Notes: generated by a model not told the origin, from the letters alone. Shown: positions 24,578 through 33,629, counted from the first letter of the stretch. The stretch is 64,000 bases of DNA from Lentzea terrae (GCF_003265345.1 NZ_QFWW01000038.1:113125-177124), one strand, 5' to 3'. Made by a program: numbers and translations.

Positions 24578-26956
24578 TCAGCGAAGGGCCGTGATCAGCT
24601 CCGCGAGCTGGTTGCGGCCCTTGATCAGTTCTCGGGCCATCGTGCCGTCGTCCTTCACCACGCCGTGGATGGCGTCGGCGCACGCCTGCGCGCCCTTGTG
24701 CAACGCCCGCAGCGTCTCCGTCCACTTCGCACCGATCGTGGTGTCCGGTGGCGTTGGGAACGTCTCCCCGGCGAGCTGAGCCAGCGCCACGCACATGGGT
24801 TCCAGGCGGGCGTCGTTGTCCGGCTTCGTCTCGGCCCACAACGCGAGGTTCGCCTGTTCCACGGCCGCGAGGCGCTCGAGGCCGCCGTCGACCTTCCAGG
24901 TGCGCATCGCCTCCGCCGGGTCCACGGGCTTGGGAGTGGTCGTCGTCGGTACCGGAGTTGTCGGCGGTGTGCTCGTGGGAGCGGCTGCCGGTGGCAGGAG
25001 TGGTGCGGCGTTCGGGGCCTTCGGCCACCACGACGCCAACGCGACCGAGACGACCGCGAGTCCGATCAGCGCCCACGGTCGTCCCTGTTGTTCGGTGCGG
25101 CGCACCGCGTACAGGCTTCCGGCCAGCGCCGCGAGCGTGCCGAACAACGGCAGCACCTGGTGCGGGCGGGTGGCCAAGGCGCTGTCGACCTGGGTGCCTT
25201 GCAGGTGCGTCAGCCAGATCACGCCGGTGCCGGCCAGTCCGATCAGCCACGCCACCAGCAGCGCGCCGACCCGGTCCACCCACCGGGAGGCCACGAACAC
25301 CACGGCGAACTGAACGATCACCACCGCCACGACCTGCCGGGCCGTGCTGACCAACGGGTCGGTCCCGGAGTCGAGCAGTGTGACCACGACAGTCACGAGC
25401 ACACTGCCCACGGCGCCCGTTGCCAATGCCACCTTGGGGAACTCGCGGCGCAACACCAGCGGCACCAGCCAGACGAGGGCGAGCGACACCACGGTCAGGA
25501 CGCGGTTCGAGTTCAGCAGGAACGGAACCAAGACAACGTCCACAACGGACTGATCCAGTGCTGGGCCGATGTGGTCACGCCACGTCGGACCGGCGTAGCG
25601 AGCCTCGGGGAACCAGCCCAGCAGCGTGAACGCGACCACGGCCGTGGACAGGCCGAGAACCCAGGCGTGCCAACGGGTGCGCACGAGCGTGGCGCAGTAC
25701 GTGGCCCACACCGTCACCAGCACGGCCGTGCCGGCGAGGACGAGCGCCGCGACCGCGCTGGGCAGCGTGACGGGTTCGAAGTTGTAGGCGTCCAGCCGTT
25801 CGCCGAGCACCAGCCCGAGCCCGACGGCGAGGCCCGGCAACGCGAACACCCCGCGCCTGGCCCCGAACGCGGCACCGCGCCACGCGATCAGCCCGATCAG
25901 TGCGGTGATCAGGACCGCCCAGCCGGCCCGCAGGACGAGGAACGACTCGTTTTCCGCCCGGTACCAGGTGAGCACGTGCAGTCCGGCACGCAGGTGCCAC
26001 CACGCGACCTGCAACGCGACCGTGCAGCCCAGTACCTCCCAGAAACCCGGTCGCAGCAACGAGTCCGGCTCGCGCATCGCCGCGGTTCTGGCGGCCGGCG
26101 GCGGATGCAGGCCGAACCAGCGTCGAAACCGGCCTGAGGGCTCGAGCGTGCGGTACGGGTCCGCAGACCCGGTCCAGCGCGCCACGAACACGTCGGCATG
26201 CTGTTCACGGGCTCTCAACACCGCGACGCGAGCGAGGAACACCAGCGCCACCAACGCCCCGAGCCTCCCGATCAGGCCGTACGTGTCGGTGTCGGACAAG
26301 TCGTCGGCCAGGAGGAACAGGTACGGCCCGAGCACCACGAGCACGAATGCCCGCCAGAGCGCGAGAGTCGCGTACGTCGTTGTCACATCTGACCGGACGT
26401 GCGCCAGTTCGTGCAGAACGATGGCGCGGAACGTCCCGTTGTCGGTCCGGTGCAGGACGAGCATGCCGGCGTTCAGCACGACGTACTTGCGCCGGTGGTT
26501 GCCGAACGCGGCGCCGCCGGCCCGGAGGCTGGTCGGGTCGAGCAGGAAGGTCGTGTGCGGGAGACCGGCCTGTGCGGCGAGTTCCGCGAGGCTTTCGTGC
26601 AGCTCTTCCGGTACGGGCATGAGCTTTCGCCTGCGGATGCGCCACGCGGGCCGGACGAGGTAGATCAGCAGGCTGACGGCGAAGAGCAGCACGAGCCCGC
26701 CGGAGAGCCACAGCGCGTGCGGAACGACGAGCTCGGCCATGCACGCGCGATAAGCAGCCCACCTGGATTCGTCGGGGGCGATGAAGTGGGGCCTGGTCAG
26801 GTATAGCCCTGTGGTCACCTGGCAGCGCTCGTCTTCCGGAGTCGACACCGCGTACTGCCCGAAGACGAACAACGTGGTCGCGATCGTCAGCAGCACCAGC
26901 GACGCGAACCTGAGCGTGGTGCCGGAAGGCACGCCGGATCTCTCCCCCTCGTTCAT
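24578..26956 (-). CDS. Large polytopic M48-family metalloprotease
   Basis: A 792-residue membrane protein. A first helix (residues about 16-35) and a second (about 80-101) precede an M48 peptidase domain with the zinc motif HELAH at 182-186, followed by REQHADVFVARW supplying the third ligand Glu region. Then comes a long array of about twelve more membrane helices, a Pro/Thr-rich linker (TSTPPTTPVPTTTTP) and a C-terminal helical extracytoplasmic domain. The protease end resembles HtpX/Ste24, but the long membrane array is unusual. Start ATG 26956 is the best candidate; its ribosome binding site is weak. Confidence 0.85.
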   Translation of the reverse strand: MNEGERSGVPSGTTLRFASLVLLTIATTLFVFGQYAVSTPEDERCQVTTGLYLTRPHFIAPDESRWAAYRACMAELVVPHALWLSGGLVLLFAVSLLIYLVRPAWRIRRRKLMPVPEELHESLAELAAQAGLPHTTFLLDPTSLRAGGAAFGNHRRKYVVLNAGMLVLHRTDNGTFRAIVLHELAHVRSDVTTTYATLALWRAFVLVVLGPYLFLLADDLSDTDTYGLIGRLGALVALVFLARVAVLRAREQHADVFVARWTGSADPYRTLEPSGRFRRWFGLHPPPAARTAAMREPDSLLRPGFWEVLGCTVALQVAWWHLRAGLHVLTWYRAENESFLVLRAGWAVLITALIGLIAWRGAAFGARRGVFALPGLAVGLGLVLGERLDAYNFEPVTLPSAVAALVLAGTAVLVTVWATYCATLVRTRWHAWVLGLSTAVVAFTLLGWFPEARYAGPTWRDHIGPALDQSVVDVVLVPFLLNSNRVLTVVSLALVWLVPLVLRREFPKVALATGAVGSVLVTVVVTLLDSGTDPLVSTARQVVAVVIVQFAVVFVASRWVDRVGALLVAWLIGLAGTGVIWLTHLQGTQVDSALATRPHQVLPLFGTLAALAGSLYAVRRTEQQGRPWALIGLAVVSVALASWWPKAPNAAPLLPPAAAPTSTPPTTPVPTTTTPKPVDPAEAMRTWKVDGGLERLAAVEQANLALWAETKPDNDARLEPMCVALAQLAGETFPTPPDTTIGAKWTETLRALHKGAQACADAIHGVVKDDGTMARELIKGRNQLAELITALR

Positions 26957-26998
26957 CCCCGGATGATGATCGCCGGATCCCGTGTTGTCACTCGGCCG

Positions 26999-27028
26999 TT
27001 GGCGGGAAACCACCGCGACCGATTATCT
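26999..27028 (+). promoter_or_regulatory. Candidate promoter of the ssu operon
   Basis: TTGGCG (26999-27004) and TTATCT (27023-27028) are 18 bases apart. A weak ACGT/ACGT hairpin followed by six T lies at 27031-27046. No sulfur riboswitch was recognised. Confidence 0.3.
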
Positions 27029-27098
27029 CGACGTCCGACGTTTTTTCACGATTTGGGCGTCGTTGACGCACGTTCTGCGCTCGCCTGTAATTCCCGTC

Positions 27099-27866
27099 GT
27101 GGCCCTTTCTCTCGCTCGAAAACCCGCGCTGCAGCTGCGCTGGATCAGCCCGGTTGCGCTGGTCCTGCTGTGGCAACTGGCCAGCTCAACGGGTGTGCTC
27201 TCGCCCGAGAAACTGGCCTCGCCGCTCACCGTGCTGGAATCTGCCGGTGAGCTGATCGCCGACGGCCAATTGGGTGAGGCATTCGTGGTTTCGCTCGGCC
27301 GCGTTTTCCTGGGATTTGTCATCGGCGGCACGATCGGTGTCGCTTTGGGGCTGGCATCCGGTCTTTCCCGGTGGGGTGAGACGTTGCTGGATCCGCCGGT
27401 CCAGATGTTGCGAACGCTCCCGCACCTCGGCCTGATCCCGCTGTTCATCCTGTGGTTCGGGATCGGGGAGGAGCCCAAGCTCGCGCTGGTCGCGTCCGGT
27501 GTGGCGTTCCCGCTCTACCTCAACCTGCACGCCGGCATCCGGCAGACCGATCCCGGCCTGGTCGAGGCGGCGCGCGTGCTCGGGTACAGCCGCTTCGAAC
27601 GGATCGTGCACGTCGTGCTGCCGTCCGCCGTCCCGCAAACCCTGGTGGGACTGCGGATCGCGCTGGGCACGGCCTGGTTGTCGCTCATCGTCGGCGAGCA
27701 GATCAACGCCGACGCCGGGCTCGGCTTCCTGATCAACAACGCCCGTGAGTTCCTCCGCACCGACGTCGTGGTCGTCGGCCTCGTGGTCTACGCGCTGCTC
27801 GGCCTCACGACGGACGCCCTGGTGCGGTTGCTGGAGAGGAAGGTGCTGCGATGGCAAGCGCGGTGA
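27099..27866 (+). CDS. ssuC: Sulfonate ABC transporter permease
   Basis: About 255 residues with six membrane helices of the SsuC/TauC/NitT type. The cytoplasmic EAA loop reads EAARVLGYSRFERIVHVVLPSAVPQ and contacts the ATPase. GTG 27099 places the first membrane segment normally. Upstream in-frame TTG or ATG codons would add a non-conserved, non-hydrophobic extension, so the start is uncertain. It heads a tightly packed operon ssuC-B-A-D; the ATPase gene begins 16 bases before its end. Confidence 0.88.
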   Translation: MALSLARKPALQLRWISPVALVLLWQLASSTGVLSPEKLASPLTVLESAGELIADGQLGEAFVVSLGRVFLGFVIGGTIGVALGLASGLSRWGETLLDPPVQMLRTLPHLGLIPLFILWFGIGEEPKLALVASGVAFPLYLNLHAGIRQTDPGLVEAARVLGYSRFERIVHVVLPSAVPQTLVGLRIALGTAWLSLIVGEQINADAGLGFLINNAREFLRTDVVVVGLVVYALLGLTTDALVRLLERKVLRWQAR

Positions 27867-28552
27867 GCATTCGGGGATTGCGCAAGGCTTTCGGGCCGCG
27901 CTCGGTGCTGGACGGGATCGACCTGGAGATCGCGCCGGGCGAGTTCGTGGCCCTGCTCGGCCGCAGCGGCTGCGGCAAGTCGACGTTGCTGCGGATCCTG
28001 GCCGGCCTGGACCGCCAGGTCGACGGCACGGCGGAAGTCCCCGGCACGGTGTCGATCGCGTTCCAGCAGCCGCGGCTGCTGCCGTGGCGCAAGGTCTGGC
28101 GCAACATCGCGCTGGGCCTGAACAAGCCGAACGGCCACGCGATCGCGTTGAAAGCACTGGAAGAAGTGCGGCTGGCCGATCACGCCGACGCGTGGCCGCT
28201 GACGTTGTCCGGCGGTGAGGCGCAACGGGTTTCGCTCGCACGGGCCTTGGTGCGCGAGCCGGACGTGCTGCTGCTGGACGAACCTTTCGGCGCGCTGGAC
28301 GCGTTGACCAGGCTCGCCATGCACCACCTGGTGGAAGACCTGTGGGCCCGGCACCGGCCCGCCGTGCTGCTCGTGACGCACGACGTCGACGAGGCGTTGC
28401 TGCTGGCCGACCGGATCCTCGTGCTCGACGAGGGCCGGATCGTCGCGGCGCACCACGTCGACCTGCCCCGCCCGCGCCGCCGGGCATCCGTTGTGGAGCA
28501 ACGCACCCGCGTGCTCGCCGACCTGGGAGTGGATGTTGAAACCGCTGCTTAG
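27851..28552 (+). CDS. ssuB: Sulfonate ABC transporter ATP-binding protein
   Basis: A 233-residue ABC ATPase with Walker A GRSGCGKST near residue 37, Q-loop FQQPRLLPWRKV, signature LSGGEAQRVSLARAL, Walker B LLLDEPFGALD and switch His in VTHDVDEA. The LPWR segment after the Q-loop is characteristic of the SsuB/TauB/NrtD group. It energises uptake through the SsuC permease. It overlaps ssuC by 16 bases and ssuA by 20 bases, so translation of all three is coupled. Confidence 0.94.
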   Translation: MASAVSIRGLRKAFGPRSVLDGIDLEIAPGEFVALLGRSGCGKSTLLRILAGLDRQVDGTAEVPGTVSIAFQQPRLLPWRKVWRNIALGLNKPNGHAIALKALEEVRLADHADAWPLTLSGGEAQRVSLARALVREPDVLLLDEPFGALDALTRLAMHHLVEDLWARHRPAVLLVTHDVDEALLLADRILVLDEGRIVAAHHVDLPRPRRRASVVEQRTRVLADLGVDVETAA

Positions 28553-29489
28553 CCTGCTCGCTGCGATCTTGTTCACGACCGGGTGCTCGGCCGCCGCGCA
28601 GGACACCCCGGCCGGCGAGGTCGTGCTGAAGGTCGGCGACCAGAAGGGCGGGGCGAAGGCTCTGCTCACCGCCGCCGGCCTGCTGAACGACTTCCCGTAC
28701 AAGATCGAGTGGTCGACGTTCACCTCCGGGCCGCCGTTGCTCGAAGCCGCGTCCGCCGGCGCGATCGACCTCGGCGGCGTCGGCAACACACCGCCGATCT
28801 TCGCCGCCGCCGCCAACGCCAAGATCGCCGCGGTCGGCGCGTCGAAGGGGGAGGTCGACGCCGACGCGATCCTCGTGCCGGAGAACTCGCCGCTGCGCAG
28901 TGCCGGCGACCTGAAGGGCAAGAACATCGCCGTGGCCAAGGGCAGCTCGGCCCACGGTCAGGTCCTGCTGACGTTGCGCGCCAACGGGTTGACCACCAAG
29001 GACGTCACGCTGAACTTCCTGCAGCCGTCCGATGCGTACGGCGCCTTCACGCAGGGCAAGGTCGACGCGTGGGCGATCTGGGATCCCTACACCGCGCAGG
29101 CGCAGCTGGAGGCCAAGGCGCGCGTGCTGACCGACGGCCGGGGCGAGTCGAACGGGTACGGCTTCCAGGTCGCGGGCCGCAAGGCGTTGGACGACAAGGG
29201 GAAGAACCCGGCGATCAAGGAGTACCTGATCCGCTACTACAAGGCGCAGAAGTGGGCCGACACGCACCGCGAGGAGTGGGCGAAGGCGTGGGCGGCCGAG
29301 ACCGGGCTCAAGTACGAGGTCGCGCTCGCCGCCGTGCAGCGCAACGGCGACCTGCCGGTGCGGATCGACGACACCCTGATCAAGTCCGAGCAGCAGCTCG
29401 CGGACGCGTTCACCGAGGACAAGACGTTGCCGGGCAAGGTCGACTTCGCGAAGTTCGTCGACACGAGGTTCCAGGGAGATCTCGCATGA
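28533..29489 (+). CDS. ssuA: Sulfonate-binding lipoprotein
   Basis: A 318-residue substrate-binding protein with a lipoprotein signal: MLKPLLSLLAAILFTTGC, lipid-anchored at Cys18. The NMT1/SsuA-like fold shows VLKVGDQKGGAKALL, SGPPLLEAASAGAIDLGGVGN for ligand binding, and IAVAKGSSAHGQVLLTL. This is the aliphatic sulfonate (or taurine) group. ATG 28533 lies inside the ATPase gene and gives a correct signal peptide; an upstream in-frame GTG would not. It delivers substrate to SsuBC for cleavage by SsuD. Confidence 0.93.
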   Translation: MLKPLLSLLAAILFTTGCSAAAQDTPAGEVVLKVGDQKGGAKALLTAAGLLNDFPYKIEWSTFTSGPPLLEAASAGAIDLGGVGNTPPIFAAAANAKIAAVGASKGEVDADAILVPENSPLRSAGDLKGKNIAVAKGSSAHGQVLLTLRANGLTTKDVTLNFLQPSDAYGAFTQGKVDAWAIWDPYTAQAQLEAKARVLTDGRGESNGYGFQVAGRKALDDKGKNPAIKEYLIRYYKAQKWADTHREEWAKAWAAETGLKYEVALAAVQRNGDLPVRIDDTLIKSEQQLADAFTEDKTLPGKVDFAKFVDTRFQGDLA

Positions 29490-30610
29490 GCGTCACACTG
29501 CACTGGTTCCTGCCGACATCTGGTGACGGCCGCACGGTCGTGGAGCACTTCCACGCCCAGCGCGCACCTGCTGCCGGAGCGCGCCGCGAGCCGGACATCG
29601 ACTACCTGGCGCAGATCGCGCGCACGGCCGAGCAGGTCGGGTTCACCGGCGTGCTCACGCCCACCGGCACGTGGTGCGAGGACGCGTGGCTGACCACGTC
29701 CGCGTTGATCGCGCAGACCTCGAAGCTCAAGTTCCTGGTGGCGTTCCGGCCGGGCGTGCTGTCGCCGACGCTGGCCGCGCAGATGGCTGCGACGTATCAA
29801 CGAATCTCGCGCGGACGGCTGCTGCTCAACGTCGTGACCGGCGGTGATTCCGTTGAGCAGCAACGGTTCGGTGACTGGCTCGATCACGACCAACGCTACT
29901 CGCGAACCGATGAGTTCCTGCAGATCGTGCGCGGCGTCTGGACCGGCAAGCCGTACTCGTTCCACGGCGAGCACTACCAGGTGCAGGACGCGACGGTGCT
30001 GGCCGCGCCGGACCCGGTGCCGCCGATCTACTTCGGTGGCTCGTCCGACGCCGCTCTGCCGGTGGCGGCTGCACGCGCGGATGTGTATTTGACCTGGGGT
30101 GAGCCGCCGGCAGACGTGGCCGCGAAGATCGCGCGGGTGCGGGCGTTGACGGACCGGCCGATCCGGTTCGGCATCCGTCTCCACACGATCAGCCGTGACA
30201 CGTCGACCGAAGCGTGGGCAGCGGCTTCACGATTGCTCGACGCGCTGGACCCGGCGGCGGTGGCGAAGGCGCAGGACCAACTGCGGACGTCTGAGTCCGT
30301 TGGCCAGCAACGGATGGTGGCACTGCACGGTGGTGACCTCAGCCGTGGCGTCCGAGGTCTGGAGATCTACCCGAACCTGTGGGCGGGCGTCGGCCTCGTG
30401 CGCGGCGGTGCGGGCACGGCCTTGGTGGGTTCGCACTCGGAGGTCGCGGATCTCATCGAGGAGTACCACTCCATCGGGATCAGCGAGTTCATCCTCTCCG
30501 GCTATCCGCACCTGGAAGAGGCCTACTGGTTCGGCGAGGGCGTGCGGCCCCTGTTGAAGCAACGCGGGTTGCTCGACAAGGACCGCACGCTGTCACTCGC
30601 TAGCGCTTGA
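29486..30610 (+). CDS. ssuD: FMNH2-dependent alkanesulfonate monooxygenase
   Basis: A 374-residue luciferase-fold enzyme that releases sulfite from alkanesulfonates. Family motifs are LHWFLPTSGDGR at the N-terminus, AEQVGFTGVLTPTGTWCEDAW, FLVAFRPGVLSPTLAAQMAAT, INVVTGG-type here as LNVVTGGDSVEQQRFGDWL, and the C-terminal ILSGYPHLEEAYWFGEGV. The ATGA junction with ssuA shows coupling. No flavin reductase (SsuE) gene is adjacent, so FMNH2 must come from elsewhere. It ends 11 bases into the convergent phosphodiesterase gene. Confidence 0.95.
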   Translation: MSVTLHWFLPTSGDGRTVVEHFHAQRAPAAGARREPDIDYLAQIARTAEQVGFTGVLTPTGTWCEDAWLTTSALIAQTSKLKFLVAFRPGVLSPTLAAQMAATYQRISRGRLLLNVVTGGDSVEQQRFGDWLDHDQRYSRTDEFLQIVRGVWTGKPYSFHGEHYQVQDATVLAAPDPVPPIYFGGSSDAALPVAAARADVYLTWGEPPADVAAKIARVRALTDRPIRFGIRLHTISRDTSTEAWAAASRLLDALDPAAVAKAQDQLRTSESVGQQRMVALHGGDLSRGVRGLEIYPNLWAGVGLVRGGAGTALVGSHSEVADLIEEYHSIGISEFILSGYPHLEEAYWFGEGVRPLLKQRGLLDKDRTLSLASA

Positions 30611-31682
30611 CCTTGGCCTCGACGGCCGTGTCCGGGTTGTCCGCGAACAGTCCGTCGATGCCGGTCTTGTAGAACACGTCGTACTCCTCGAAGGCCCGGC
30701 CGTACGCGGCCGGGTCGGCCGAGCTGCGGAAGTCCGCCGGCAGGAACGAGTTCTCGTTGCGGAACGTCCAGGAGTGCACGTCCAGGCCGACCTTGTGCGC
30801 GTCCTTGACGACGGTGGTCGGCTGCTTGAGGAAGCCGGCCGCGTCGCGCGGGATGATCAGGTCCTTGTGCAGGCCGACGCCGTCCGCGTAGCCGCGGATC
30901 TCTCGCAGGCCGGCGGGCGTGACGAGGTCGGCGTACGTGCGCTTGTCGCCACCCACGACGAAGTCGTACGGCGCGCCGGAGGCGTTGACGAGCTGGACCA
31001 GCGGCACCCGCAGCGACCTGTTGAGCTCCTTGAGGTTCGAGACCTCGAACGACTGCACGTAGACCTTGGCGTTGCGGCGGTTGAGGCCGTTGCGGTTCAG
31101 CACGTCGACGAGCTTCGGCTCCAGCGCGAGGCCGATCGTCTTGAAGTACGTCGGGTGCTTGGTCTCGGGGTAGATGCCGATCTCGCGGTGCAGCTCGCGG
31201 GACAGGCGCTTGGTGAGGTCGATGACCTCCTGCAGCGTCGGCACCTCGAAGCGGCCGTCGTAGAGCGTGTTGCGCGGGCGGATCGCCGGGATGCGTTCCT
31301 TGGCGCGCAACGTCTTCAGCTCGGCGAGCGTGAAGTCCTCGGTGAACCAGCCGGTGACCTGCGTGCCGTCGATGGTCTTGGTCTTCTTGCGGTCGAAGAA
31401 CTCCGGCTTGACCGAGACGTCGGTGGTGCCGCCGATCTCGTTCTCGTGCCGGGCGACCAGCTTGCCGTCCTTCGTGGGCACCAGGTCCGGTTCGATGTAG
31501 TCGGCGCCCATGCGGGCGGCGAGCTCGTAGGCCGCGAGCGTGTGCTCCGGCCGGTACGCCGATGCGCCGCGGTGCCCGATGACGATCGGACCCTTGTCGT
31601 CGTGAGCCGACGCGGAGGGCAGGGACGCCACCACCGCACCCGCGAAAACGAGGACTGCGGCGGCTAGACCTCTCCGATACAT
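30600..31682 (-). CDS. Secreted glycerophosphodiester phosphodiesterase
   Basis: A 360-residue protein with a Sec signal peptide (about 26 residues, ending SASA). The GDPD barrel begins VIGHRGASAYRPEHTLAAYE with the catalytic His-Arg pair and Glu, continues YIEPDLVPTKDGKLVARHE with the metal-binding Glu/Asp and catalytic His, and includes EIGIYPETKHP. It hydrolyses glycerophosphodiesters to glycerol-3-phosphate, a phosphorus source, outside the cell. ATG 31682 has GGGAGGTC just upstream; a longer in-frame start would mask the signal peptide. Confidence 0.95.
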   Translation of the reverse strand: MYRRGLAAAVLVFAGAVVASLPSASAHDDKGPIVIGHRGASAYRPEHTLAAYELAARMGADYIEPDLVPTKDGKLVARHENEIGGTTDVSVKPEFFDRKKTKTIDGTQVTGWFTEDFTLAELKTLRAKERIPAIRPRNTLYDGRFEVPTLQEVIDLTKRLSRELHREIGIYPETKHPTYFKTIGLALEPKLVDVLNRNGLNRRNAKVYVQSFEVSNLKELNRSLRVPLVQLVNASGAPYDFVVGGDKRTYADLVTPAGLREIRGYADGVGLHKDLIIPRDAAGFLKQPTTVVKDAHKVGLDVHSWTFRNENSFLPADFRSSADPAAYGRAFEEYDVFYKTGIDGLFADNPDTAVEAKVKR

Positions 31683-31766
31683 CGTTCGACCTCCCAGTTC
31701 GTGTTGAGAGCGCACCCAAGCATCGCAACACGAAAAGCAGGTGAACGGTTACTCACGAGGCAGTGT

Positions 31767-33323
31767 CTATTCACGTGACAGGGCGGCCTCCTCCAGGTCC
31801 AGCTCGCGCAGCACGCGGAAGAGCACCTCGTCGTCGATCTCGCCGGCGTCGCGGGCCTTGATGAACTCGTCACGCTCCGCTTTCAGCATCACCCTGCGCA
31901 GCCTCCGGTACGCGGCCGCCGGGCTCTCCTCCTCCTGCCGCCCAAGGCGTTCCCACGCGGCGTTGCCCCGGTGCTCCGCCAGTGACCGCAACTGGTCCGC
32001 GACGTGCTCGGGAACGTCGGAGATCTCCTGGTCCAGCCGGTCGACCGCTGCCTGTGCCGCGCGGTGCTGGATCTGCGCCTCGGCCAGTGCGTCCTCGCGC
32101 GCGTCGTTGCCCTCGAAACCGATCTTGTTGATCACCCACGGCAACGTCGTGCCCTGCAGCAGCAACGTGCTGACCGTGACGACGAAGGCGCAGAACACGA
32201 TGATGTCGCGCCCCGGCACATCGTTCGGAATCGCCGCCGCTGCGGCCAACGTCACCACACCGCGCATGCCCGCCCACGCGATCACCGTCACCTGACCGAG
32301 GTGCGGCCACCGTTCGCGCTCGCGCAGGCGTTTGGAGAGGTACATCGGCACGTACGTGGCCGGGTACATCCAGACGAACCGCGCGAGGATCGTGGCCAGC
32401 AGTACGGCACCTGCGCCCAGGAGCAGGCCGATGTTCAGGTCGACCTCGCCGACGATCGCCGACACCTGCAGCCCGATGAGCGCGAAGACGAACGACTCCA
32501 GCAGCACGTCCACCGACCGCCACACCGCCGCGTCCTGCAGCCGGGTCGTGTAGGTGCCGCGCGGCGAGTGGTGGCCGATGTAGAGCCCCGCGACGACGAC
32601 CGCGAGCACACCGGAGACGTGCGCGGCTTCTTCGGCGAGCAGGTAGGCGCCGAACGGCACGAGCAGGCCGAGCGCGCTCTCCAGGACGCCCTCGCAGAGC
32701 CGTTTGCGCAGGAACCTGACCACCACCCCGACGACCAGGCCGATCGCGATGCCACCCGCCGTGACCAGCAGGAACATGCCGACACCCTGGACGGGGTGCA
32801 TGGCTGCTCCCGCCGCGGCCGCCACCGCGACCTTGAACGCGGTCAGCGCCGTGGCGTCGTTGATCAGGCTCTCGCCGACCAGCAGCGTCATCGCCCGGCG
32901 CTGCAGCCCGAGCTTGCGTCCGATCGCGACGGCCGCGACGGCGTCCGGTGGCGCCACGACCGCGCCCAGGACCAGCGCCGCGGCGAACGGCAGGTCGGGA
33001 AAGACCAGGCTCGCTGTCACGCCGACGACGAACGTCGTGAACAGCACCAGCCCGACCGCGAGCAGGCCGATCGGCCGCAGGTTCGCGCGGATGTTGAGGT
33101 ACGAGCTGTCCAGCGCGGCGCTGTAGAGCAGCGGCGGCAGCACCAGGACCAGGATCAGGTGCGGATCGAGCTCGAACTCCGGCACGCCCGGTATGAACGA
33201 GACGACGAGCCCGACCGCGACCAGGACCAGCGGCGCCGACCAGTTCAGCCGGCGCGCGATGGACGTGACGACCAGCGCGCCGAGCAACAGCAGCAGGAGT
33301 TCAGGCCCGACCATGCCGCTCAT
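31767..33323 (-). CDS. Na+/H+ antiporter (CPA1 family)
   Basis: A 518-residue protein with about twelve membrane helices. It shows the NhaP/CPA1 patterns LGAVVAPPDAVAAVAIGRKLG and GESLINDATALTAFKVAV, with the Asp of NDATA expected in ion exchange. WAGMRGVVTLAAAAAIP is a further family mark. A hydrophilic C-terminal domain of about 130 residues, rich in Glu and Arg, likely has a regulatory role. Starts at 33323 or 33314 are possible. It diverges from a zinc finger gene across only 11 bases (or 20-29 with inner starts), so the two promoters must overlap. Confidence 0.94.
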   Translation of the reverse strand: MSGMVGPELLLLLLGALVVTSIARRLNWSAPLVLVAVGLVVSFIPGVPEFELDPHLILVLVLPPLLYSAALDSSYLNIRANLRPIGLLAVGLVLFTTFVVGVTASLVFPDLPFAAALVLGAVVAPPDAVAAVAIGRKLGLQRRAMTLLVGESLINDATALTAFKVAVAAAAGAAMHPVQGVGMFLLVTAGGIAIGLVVGVVVRFLRKRLCEGVLESALGLLVPFGAYLLAEEAAHVSGVLAVVVAGLYIGHHSPRGTYTTRLQDAAVWRSVDVLLESFVFALIGLQVSAIVGEVDLNIGLLLGAGAVLLATILARFVWMYPATYVPMYLSKRLRERERWPHLGQVTVIAWAGMRGVVTLAAAAAIPNDVPGRDIIVFCAFVVTVSTLLLQGTTLPWVINKIGFEGNDAREDALAEAQIQHRAAQAAVDRLDQEISDVPEHVADQLRSLAEHRGNAAWERLGRQEEESPAAAYRRLRRVMLKAERDEFIKARDAGEIDDEVLFRVLRELDLEEAALSRE

Positions 33324-33334
33324 TCTGCGTAAAG

Positions 33335-33604
33335 ATGGACGGCATGACCTGTTCGCACGTGGGAGCGCTGCCCCAGGCGGTGGCGCCGGAGTCGGCCGAT
33401 GGCTGTGTCGACTGCCTTGCTGAGGGTGAGCGCAACTGGGCTCACCTGCGGATGTGCCTCTCCTGCGGGCACGTGGCGTGTTGCGACTCGAGCCCCGGCA
33501 AGCACGCGACCAAGCACTACCGGTCGTCCCAGCATCCGGTCATGCGCTCGTTCGAGCCGGGCGAGGACTGGCGCTGGTGCTATGTGGACACTCGGATCGT
33601 CTGA
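33335..33604 (+). CDS. UBP-type zinc finger protein
   Basis: An 89-residue protein (86 from the inner ATG 33344) that is almost wholly a ZnF-UBP domain. Candidate zinc ligands follow the pattern CSH, GCVDCL, CLSCGHVACCD, then HATKHY and QHPV. In eukaryotes this domain binds the free C-terminus of ubiquitin. In actinobacteria it occurs beside or fused to Na+/H+ antiporters, and here it is divergent from one, suggesting a functional pair. What it binds in a cell without ubiquitin is unknown. GTAAAGAT lies just upstream of the inner start. Confidence 0.9.
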   Translation: MDGMTCSHVGALPQAVAPESADGCVDCLAEGERNWAHLRMCLSCGHVACCDSSPGKHATKHYRSSQHPVMRSFEPGEDWRWCYVDTRIV

Positions 33605-33613
33605 GCTTCTTTG

Positions 33614-33629
33614 CAATCCCTTTGGATTG
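33614..33629. repeat. Small inverted repeat before the TRAP transporter
   Basis: CAATCC and GGATTG with loop CTTT form a 6-base-pair hairpin 10 bases after the zinc finger gene. It could be a weak terminator or an operator. Confidence 0.4.

Noticed and set aside
26957..27098. A sulfur-responsive riboswitch or cysteine leader peptide before the ssu operon.
   Set aside because: No SAM-type consensus and no short frame with clustered Cys codons could be found; only a weak promoter and a small hairpin are visible.
27186..29267. A 693-codon minus-strand frame across ssuC, ssuB and ssuA.
   Set aside because: Its product is compositionally biased and motif-free, while the plus strand encodes three recognisable ABC transporter proteins.
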